A stretch of DNA of 11,390 nt from Actinomycetales bacterium (GTDB taxonomy: Bacteria > Actinomycetota > Actinomycetes > Actinomycetales > Actinomycetaceae): assembly GCA_022838965.1 (NCBI GenBank), contig JALHDK010000049.1, forward strand, positions 1 through 11,390, given 5' to 3'. Under the pieces are notes generated by a model. The model saw only the letters and a program-made list of their open reading frames with translations. It did no database searches and had not been told where the DNA came from. The position numbers and the translations under genes were made by a program. Shown here piece by piece: positions 6,817 through 11,390 of this stretch (position 1 is the stretch's first letter; every line of letters begins with the position of its first letter).

Positions 6817-7762
6817 GGTTCTTCTCCTTGTCGTCCTGCGTCGCGTGGCCGTGCACGGTCGTGAAGAACGACCAGGGCTCGTGCGTGGGGTCGGCGGTGT
6901 AGCCGAGATCCCGGGCGATCGCGGCGAAGGGGCCGTACACCGAGTCCGCGCCGTTCCCCGCGCCCACCGGCAGGTGACGCGCCGCGGCGTCGGCGATGCG
7001 GTCGGCGACGGCGATGCTGACGGACAGGGCACGCGCGGCGTCGTCGCCCTCGATGACGACGCCGGCGGAGACACCGTCCGGCCACCGGTAGGGGTGGCCC
7101 AGGAACAGCCGCCGCGGACGGACCTCGTCACGCAGGCAGGTGAGGCTGGCCCGGTACGCGGCCGGATCGTCGTACCCCGGGATACCGCTGGCCGCGCCGC
7201 CCAGCATGACCGCATCACCGGTGAAGACGTCGCCCTGCCCCAGGACCTCGTACGCCACCGAACCGGCCGTGTGGCCGGGGAGGTGGTGCACCCTGATCCG
7301 GACGCCGCCGCCCAGGTCGAGTTCCTCCCCGCCGCGCAGCACGAGGCTAGGCTCGAGCTCGCCGGAGATGACGGCCTCGGCCTGCGCCAGCTGGTCGGCC
7401 TCCATCGTCGGCGTGGGCGCGTACCGGAGTCCGATTGCGAGGTTCCTGTCGACGACGGCGCGGCGCGAGCGCAGCAGCGGGGCGTCGGCCTCGTGGATCG
7501 CCACCCGGGCGCGGCGTCCCGTGAGCTCCCAGAGCGCGTGGGCGCCGCCGATGTGGTCGATGTGACCGTGGGTCAGCAGGATCCACCGGACATCCTCGAT
7601 CCGGCGTCCGAGCTGGTGCAGGGCGGGTGACATGCCGTCGGCCGGCGAGGTGGCGACCCCGGTGTCGACGATGGCCGGCTCGGGGGCATCGATGAAGAAG
7701 CTGTAGAGCCCGAACCGACCCCACGGCGAGACCAGGGGGTGGATCTGCACGTCGTGCGTCAT
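6809..7762 (-). CDS. Metallo-beta-lactamase-fold hydrolase
   Basis: Two-metal hydrolase of the MBL superfamily, 317 aa, no signal peptide, so probably cytosolic. Motifs in order: LLTHGHIDHIGG (62-73; H65, H67, D69, H70), LPGHTAGS (161-168; H164), FTGDAV (180-185; D183) and LGHPYRW (221-227; H223). The full set of metal ligands is therefore present. The C-terminal part (about 225-317) extends beyond a minimal MBL fold and is Ala- and charge-rich. Superfamily members include lactonases, thioesterases and glyoxalase II-like enzymes; none can be chosen from sequence. Lactone or thioester opening would fit a pathway of linked aromatic acids, but that is inference. GAGGAG lies 8 nt before the ATG. 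It is 43 bp after the alpha/beta hydrolase gene and overlaps the CocE-type gene by 8 bp. Confidence 0.85.
   Translation of the reverse strand: MTHDVQIHPLVSPWGRFGLYSFFIDAPEPAIVDTGVATSPADGMSPALHQLGRRIEDVRWILLTHGHIDHIGGAHALWELTGRRARVAIHEADAPLLRSRRAVVDRNLAIGLRYAPTPTMEADQLAQAEAVISGELEPSLVLRGGEELDLGGGVRIRVHHLPGHTAGSVAYEVLGQGDVFTGDAVMLGGAASGIPGYDDPAAYRASLTCLRDEVRPRRLFLGHPYRWPDGVSAGVVIEGDDAARALSVSIAVADRIADAAARHLPVGAGNGADSVYGPFAAIARDLGYTADPTHEPWSFFTTVHGHATQDDKEKNHG
6824..6829 (-). promoter_or_regulatory. Ribosome binding site deciding the CocE-type hydrolase start
   Basis: AAGGAG on the minus strand lies 7 nt before the ATG at 6816, inside the 3' end of the metallo-beta-lactamase gene. It selects this ATG over the frame opening at 7218. 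Confidence 0.75.
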
Positions 7763-7770
7763 GGGGTGTG

Positions 7771-7776
7771 CTCCTC
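7771..7776 (-). promoter_or_regulatory. Ribosome binding site deciding the MBL hydrolase start
   Basis: GAGGAG on the minus strand lies 8 nt before the ATG at 7762. It favours this start over the one at 7897, which would run into the preceding alpha/beta hydrolase gene. Confidence 0.7.
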
Positions 7777-7805
7777 GGTGGCGGCGCGTCCGGGGCGGCG
7801 CGAGG

Positions 7806-8729
7806 TCAGTGCCGGTCCAGGAACATCCGCGTCTCCTCGAACACCTGGTGGTACTCGGGGATCCAGGAGAAGTTCTGGACGAAGCCGTGGATGGCACCGG
7901 CGTAGCGCGTGACGGTGACGTCGACGCCGGCGCCCGCGAGCCGCTCTCCGTAGAGTTCGCCCTCGTCCCTCAGGGGGTCGTGCTCCGCCGTGACGATCAG
8001 CGCGTGCGGCAGGCCGGAGAGGTCCGCCCGCTTGATTGGGGACACGAGAGGATCGTCCGGGTCGGCCCCGCTGTCGAGGTAGAAGGCGTTGAAGGGTCGC
8101 AGTGCCGCCGTTTCGAGCCCGTATCCCGTGGCGTTCTCCCTGAGCGAGGGGTAGCGGCTCTCGTCGAAGTCGAGGTCGAGTGACGGGTAGTACAGGATCT
8201 GGTGGGTGATCCGGTCGAATCCGTCATCCTTCGCCATCGCGGTGAGGGCGGCGACAAGGGTGCCGCCCGAGCTGTCGCCGGCGACGGCGAGGGTGGTGCC
8301 ATCCCAGTGCAGGTCCGCGCCGTGTTCCACCGCCCAGCGCACGACGCCGTAGCAGTCCTGCAGCCCGGCCGGGTACGCGTGCTCCGGTGCGAGCCGGTAG
8401 CCGACAGCGATCACCTTCCGTCCCGTGGCCTGCGCGAGCGAGCGTGCCACGTGATCGTGTGTGTCGAGACTGCCGAGGAAGAACGCGCCGCCGTGGAGGT
8501 ACACCAGCAGGCCGTATGCGTCCGCCTCGACTGCGGTGTAGATGCGCACCGGGACCGGTCCGGCCTCCGTCTGGACGGTGACGTCGTCGACGGCGTGGAG
8601 CGGCAACCGCTCCTCGACCGGTGCCACGCCCGCGGCTTCCGCCGCGCGCATGGACACCGGGTCGAGCGGCGACCCGGTGGATGCCGGGAGCGCCGCAAGC
8701 GCCCGTGCGATCTCGGGGTGGAGCGTCAT
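7806..8729 (-). CDS. Alpha/beta hydrolase, HSL (hormone-sensitive lipase-like) esterase
   Basis: Carboxylesterase of the HSL/family IV type, 307 aa, standard length, no signal peptide. Visible are the oxyanion motif YLHGGAFFLG (77-86), YRLAPEHAYPA (111-121), the nucleophile elbow GDSSGG (S153), the acid D251 in EHDPLRDEG, and H281 in IHGF, giving a complete triad. About 50 N-terminal residues precede the core, as usual for the cap of this family. The ATG overlaps the stop of the FAD hydroxylase gene by 4 bp (ATGA) without a strong Shine-Dalgarno, so translation is probably coupled. A frame opening at 8963 is rejected because it would lie over that gene. The enzymes favour short-chain or aryl esters, which suits an upper pathway releasing a hydroxybenzoate, though the actual substrate is not shown. 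Confidence 0.9.
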   Translation of the reverse strand: MTLHPEIARALAALPASTGSPLDPVSMRAAEAAGVAPVEERLPLHAVDDVTVQTEAGPVPVRIYTAVEADAYGLLVYLHGGAFFLGSLDTHDHVARSLAQATGRKVIAVGYRLAPEHAYPAGLQDCYGVVRWAVEHGADLHWDGTTLAVAGDSSGGTLVAALTAMAKDDGFDRITHQILYYPSLDLDFDESRYPSLRENATGYGLETAALRPFNAFYLDSGADPDDPLVSPIKRADLSGLPHALIVTAEHDPLRDEGELYGERLAGAGVDVTVTRYAGAIHGFVQNFSWIPEYHQVFEETRMFLDRH

Positions 8730-9859
8730 TCCGCGTCCCGGACCTGCTGGGCTCCCGCACTCTTCTGGCCGGGGAAGACGTCGTTGACCTCGTCCTCGGT
8801 CCATCCCTGGCGGGAGATCCGCTGGAGCTCGTCGGTGACGGGCTTGCGGGTGGCCTGGTAGAGGGAGAGCGCCTCGGCGACCGATCCCGACGTCTTCAGG
8901 GCCTCCGCCAGCGCACCGGCGTCCAGGATGGCCGAGTTGGCACCCTGACCCTGGTGGTGGCACATCGCGTGGGCTGCGTCGCCCAGGAGGGCCACGCAGT
9001 CGGAGTGCCAGTTCTCGACCGGGTCGATGTCGTAGACCGCGCGCACGTTGACCTTCCCCCAGTCGGCATCCCGCGCCGTGTTCACGATGCGCTCATCGAA
9101 GCCCTGGACGGTCGCCAGCATGTCCTCCTTCGTGACCGGGGGGTTCCAGGTGGCGTCCGGGTTCAGGGCGGTGATGTCGAAGGACATCTGGCCGCGGTGG
9201 CGCAGTGGCAGCACGTAGACCTTGGTTCCGCGGCCCAGGTACATGCGGAGGTTGTCGTCGACGACGAGGCCGTGGGCGGCGGCGGCGTCCACGACCACCC
9301 GGTAGGCGTGCTCGCCGGCGAACACAGGCTGCTGGTTGCTGAACAGCAGCTGACGCACCGTCGACTTGATGCCGTCCGCGCCGATGACCAGATCGGCCTC
9401 GACGCTCGTGCCGTTCGCGAACCCGAGCGTCGCCCGGTCGCCGTGGTCGGTGATGGAGACGAGCCGGTGACCGAGTTTCACCATCCCGTCCGGGAGCGCT
9501 CCCACGAGGGCCTGGATGAAGTCGTTGCGGTGGATGAGGTGGGTGTGGGTCTTCACCTCGTACTCGTCCATTCCCGGCCACTCGTCCTTCATGATCGGAT
9601 GGCCGTCCGCCGTGAGGATCTCGAAGTAGTCGCTCGGCGAGGTGACGTTCGCGATGGCATCGAAGATCCCCCAGCGGCGGAACCTGTCCATCGACGACGG
9701 GCGCAGGCCGATGCCCGCACCCACCTCGCGAATCTGGCTCGCCTGCTCGTACACGGTGACGTCGGCTCCGAGGAGGCTCAAGGCCTTGGCAGCGCTCGCG
9801 CCGCCGTAGCCGCCACCGATGACGGCGATCCTGAGTTTCGCGAGCTGGGAGTTGTCCAT
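8726..9859 (-). CDS. FAD-dependent aromatic-ring hydroxylase (group A, substrate unknown)
   Basis: Single-component flavin hydroxylase, 377 aa. It shows IAVIGGGYGG (11-20, GxGxxG), ribose-binding E38 in VYEQ, VGAGIGLRP (47-54), the DG motif VIGADGIKS (158-166) and the GD motif LLGDAAHAM (291-299). It belongs to the group of salicylate, 3-hydroxybenzoate and 6-hydroxynicotinate hydroxylases. It is clearly not a copy of the 3-hydroxybenzoate 6-hydroxylase at the other end of the train: the HF/LQY catalytic signatures of that enzyme are absent and the C-terminal half differs. It probably hydroxylates an earlier intermediate. The start is set by AAGGAAG just upstream; a frame from 9988 would add a Ser/Pro-rich stretch overlapping the previous gene. 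It is 13 bp after the phosphotriesterase-family gene and overlaps the esterase gene by 4 bp. The substrate is not inferable. Confidence 0.87.
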   Translation of the reverse strand: MDNSQLAKLRIAVIGGGYGGASAAKALSLLGADVTVYEQASQIREVGAGIGLRPSSMDRFRRWGIFDAIANVTSPSDYFEILTADGHPIMKDEWPGMDEYEVKTHTHLIHRNDFIQALVGALPDGMVKLGHRLVSITDHGDRATLGFANGTSVEADLVIGADGIKSTVRQLLFSNQQPVFAGEHAYRVVVDAAAAHGLVVDDNLRMYLGRGTKVYVLPLRHRGQMSFDITALNPDATWNPPVTKEDMLATVQGFDERIVNTARDADWGKVNVRAVYDIDPVENWHSDCVALLGDAAHAMCHHQGQGANSAILDAGALAEALKTSGSVAEALSLYQATRKPVTDELQRISRQGWTEDEVNDVFPGQKSAGAQQVRDAE

Positions 9860-9866
9860 GGTGCTT

Positions 9867-9873
9867 CTTCCTT
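9867..9873 (-). promoter_or_regulatory. Ribosome binding site deciding the FAD hydroxylase start
   Basis: AAGGAAG on the minus strand lies 7 nt before the ATG at 9859 and reaches the stop codon of the preceding gene. It rejects the longer reading from 9988. Confidence 0.7.
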
Positions 9874-10868
9874 CACTGGCGCGGGCGGGCGCCCTGGGTG
9901 GTGGGGGTGGGTGATGTGCCGTCGTGGATCGCGAGGAACTCGGCAGGCAGCTCGATGAAGAGTCGCCGGATCGTCGCCTCGTCGACACCCGCGGAACGAA
10001 GGTCGGGGATGAGGACCTCGAAGAGGTAGTTCACGGTGTGCCCCTTCACTCCGGGCCAGCCGAGCGGGCTGCAGTTGGCGTCCGCGGAGGCGAGCGCGCT
10101 GTCCGGGTGGGCCGCCAGGAAGCGGAGGAAGTGGTCCAGCCGCTCCTTGCGCGGGCGGGCCCAGAACGGCGGGTCTGCCAGCTCCGTGTCGTAGCCGAAC
10201 GTGTCGAAGCCGACGCGTCCACCCTTCCCGGCGATCCAGCTGTCGCGTGTGCTCGCCGCGTTCACGCCGTCATCGGCGTGCCCGAACAGCACCCGGTGGA
10301 GGGGAAGCCCTTCCTCCTCGAAGATGGCGATGGCGGTCTCCGCATCGATCGCCAGGTGGGTGAACACGGGCGCCCCGGTGATGACGGCGGCGCGGGCCGC
10401 AGCCCGGTAGATGCGCGTGTCGAGTTCCGTCATGCGTCCACCACGGCTCACCCCGACCTTGATGATTCCGGCGCGTGACCCGGTGTTTCCGATCCCCACG
10501 GTGATCTCGTGGACGAACACCCTCATCAGGTAGTCCACCGACGCGCGGGCGAAGTGCGGCAGCGCGGTGTCGCCACCGACGAAACCGGTGGACGCGATGA
10601 TGTGGACACCCGTCTTGGCGGACAGTGACTTGTAGTAGTCGATGTCCCGGCCGTTGCAGATTCCGGTCGCGTCGACGAAGGTGCCGCCGCCGTACTCGTG
10701 GAACGTGCGCAGCTTCGGCACCGTCTCCTCGTAGCGCTCCTCGGGGGACTTCCACCACCGTGTGTCCAGCTCGCTTCCCGGCATCCCGTAGCCGATGTGC
10801 TCGTGGACCGCCACGAAACCCAACTCCTCGGCGGCGATCGTTCCCAGAACCGTGTTGACCTTCGGCAT
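9873..10868 (-). CDS. Phosphotriesterase-family metal-dependent hydrolase (lactonase-like)
   Basis: Amidohydrolase-superfamily TIM barrel of the phosphotriesterase (PTE/PHP/lactonase) family, 331 aa, normal length, no signal peptide. The binuclear metal site looks complete: H22 and H24 in AVHEHIGYG, bridging Lys K137 in GIIKVGVSRGG, H171 in VFTHLAID, H197 in LFGHADDG, and D263 in SADANCSPLGW. Members include phosphotriesterases, quorum lactone- or sugar lactone-cleaving enzymes and uncharacterised homologues; most natural members outside the pesticide enzymes are lactonases. The C-terminus ends in a short Pro/Thr-rich tail. GGAGGAG lies 6 nt before the ATG. It follows another family member by 15 bp and precedes the FAD hydroxylase by 13 bp, so a lactone or ester of an aromatic acid is a reasonable but unproven substrate. 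Confidence 0.87.
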   Translation of the reverse strand: MPKVNTVLGTIAAEELGFVAVHEHIGYGMPGSELDTRWWKSPEERYEETVPKLRTFHEYGGGTFVDATGICNGRDIDYYKSLSAKTGVHIIASTGFVGGDTALPHFARASVDYLMRVFVHEITVGIGNTGSRAGIIKVGVSRGGRMTELDTRIYRAAARAAVITGAPVFTHLAIDAETAIAIFEEEGLPLHRVLFGHADDGVNAASTRDSWIAGKGGRVGFDTFGYDTELADPPFWARPRKERLDHFLRFLAAHPDSALASADANCSPLGWPGVKGHTVNYLFEVLIPDLRSAGVDEATIRRLFIELPAEFLAIHDGTSPTPTTQGARPRQ

Positions 10869-10874
10869 TGTCCT

Positions 10875-10881
10875 CTCCTCC
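10875..10881 (-). promoter_or_regulatory. Ribosome binding site of the second phosphotriesterase-family gene
   Basis: GGAGGAG on the minus strand lies 6 nt before the ATG at 10868, in the 15-bp gap after the stop of the first family member. Confidence 0.75.
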
Positions 10882-10883
10882 GC

Positions 10884-11390
10884 TCAGCGCGTCGCCAGCA
10901 GCGCGCGCGGGTTGTCGATCACCAGGCGCTGCGCGTCCCCGTCACCGAGGCCCAGCGACCTGAGGAAAGGCAGGAAGGTGGACAGGACGTGGCTGTAGGG
11001 CAGGTCGTAGTCGGGCAGTCCCTTCGCCACGCCGATGGCATTGCTGGAGAGCACGATCTGGTGTCCGTGTCCGGCCTCGATGAGTTCCAGCACGAGCGCG
11101 GCCCGCGCGCGGTCATCGACGTGGTCGGCGTCGTCGTCGAGGCCGACGTGGTCCAGCCCGACGTAGGCGCTCCGGCGCGCCACCGCGAGGGGGGCGCCGG
11201 TCGCGACCGCGTCTGCGCGGTCGAGCCCGCCGACGAGCACCCGGTCGGCGGGAAGCTGCTCGTCCAGGACGATGTCGAGGTCGTGCAGGGCGTCTGCGCC
11301 GTACCGGATCGACAGGCCGACGCCGGTCTCGCGGGCTGCCCGGGCGGATCCGCGGAACAGGCTGTCGTCCGTTGCGGTCATGCTGCTGCG
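10884..11390 (-). CDS. Phosphotriesterase-family protein with altered metal site (partial, 5' end outside window)
   Basis: The frame is open to the window edge (169 codons visible). The ATG at 11381 has no Shine-Dalgarno, and the visible part corresponds only to the C-terminal half of a family barrel of about 320 residues, so the start lies beyond 11390. Counting from that Met, landmarks are ARAARETGVGLSIRYG (13-28), LPADRVLVGGLDRAD (43-57), SAYVGLDHVG (71-80), IVLSSNAIG (109-117) and YSHVLSTFLPFLRSLG (129-144), ending in DNPRALLA. At the three expected metal ligands this protein has R26 (for His), G52 (GH to GG) and N114 (SxD to SxN). The barrel is intact and the gene unbroken, so it may be a non-catalytic or differently working partner of its neighbour. 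The HxH motif and the Lys lie outside the window. Confidence 0.75.
   Translation of the reverse strand, partial: RSSMTATDDSLFRGSARAARETGVGLSIRYGADALHDLDIVLDEQLPADRVLVGGLDRADAVATGAPLAVARRSAYVGLDHVGLDDDADHVDDRARAALVLELIEAGHGHQIVLSSNAIGVAKGLPDYDLPYSHVLSTFLPFLRSLGLGDGDAQRLVIDNPRALLATR

Noticed and set aside
5851..6864. Long plus-strand open frame opposite the CocE-type hydrolase
   Set aside because: Antisense shadow of a recognised enzyme, with low-complexity translation.
6817..7218. N-terminal extension of the CocE-type hydrolase
   Set aside because: It lies wholly over the MBL gene, has Arg/Thr/Pro-rich content, and the ATG at 6816 has its own ribosome binding site.
8621..9958. 445-residue plus-strand open frame opposite the FAD hydroxylase
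   Set aside because: Antisense shadow; the minus strand carries clear FAD motifs in order, while the plus-strand translation resembles nothing.
11379..11381. ATG as a true start giving a small 165-residue protein
   Set aside because: No Shine-Dalgarno is seen, the frame is open to the edge, and the protein aligns only with the C-terminal half of the phosphotriesterase family.

Overview
The window is very GC-rich, with densely packed, G/C-ended reading frames. This points to a high-GC actinobacterium of the Rhodococcus/Gordonia/Dietzia/Microbacterium kind, but genus cannot be decided here. The best lineage clue is a maleylpyruvate isomerase of the mycothiol-dependent type, because mycothiol is an actinobacterial thiol.

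Layout. Left edge (1-992, + strand): the 3' part of a gene for a wall-lytic, lysozyme-like transglycosylase. It has an in-frame 36-bp tandem repeat running off the window edge, then a catalytic-type domain and a long low-complexity tail. A short convergent gap (993-1046) follows. All remaining sequence (1047-11390) is one unbroken minus-strand gene train of ten genes, read from right to left. Gaps are at most 56 bp, there are several start/stop overlaps, and the first gene enters from beyond the right edge.

In transcription order the train encodes: (1) a phosphotriesterase-family protein, C-terminal half only, with three expected metal ligands replaced; (2) a second phosphotriesterase-family protein with all ligands present; (3) a group A FAD aromatic hydroxylase; (4) an HSL-type alpha/beta hydrolase; (5) a metallo-beta-lactamase-fold hydrolase; (6) a CocE/X-Pro-peptidase-type hydrolase; (7) gentisate 1,2-dioxygenase; (8) fumarylpyruvate hydrolase (FAH family); (9) mycothiol-dependent maleylpyruvate isomerase; (10) 3-hydroxybenzoate 6-hydroxylase.

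Genes 7-10 form a complete gentisate route: 3-hydroxybenzoate to gentisate, to maleylpyruvate, to fumarylpyruvate, to pyruvate plus fumarate. Genes 1-6 look like an upper pathway feeding it. Four unrelated hydrolase folds and a second ring hydroxylase suggest an ester-, lactone- or amide-linked aromatic substrate. That substrate is not identifiable from sequence, and this upper block is the least described part of the window. No regulator, transporter, tRNA, rRNA, CRISPR array or mobile element is visible.
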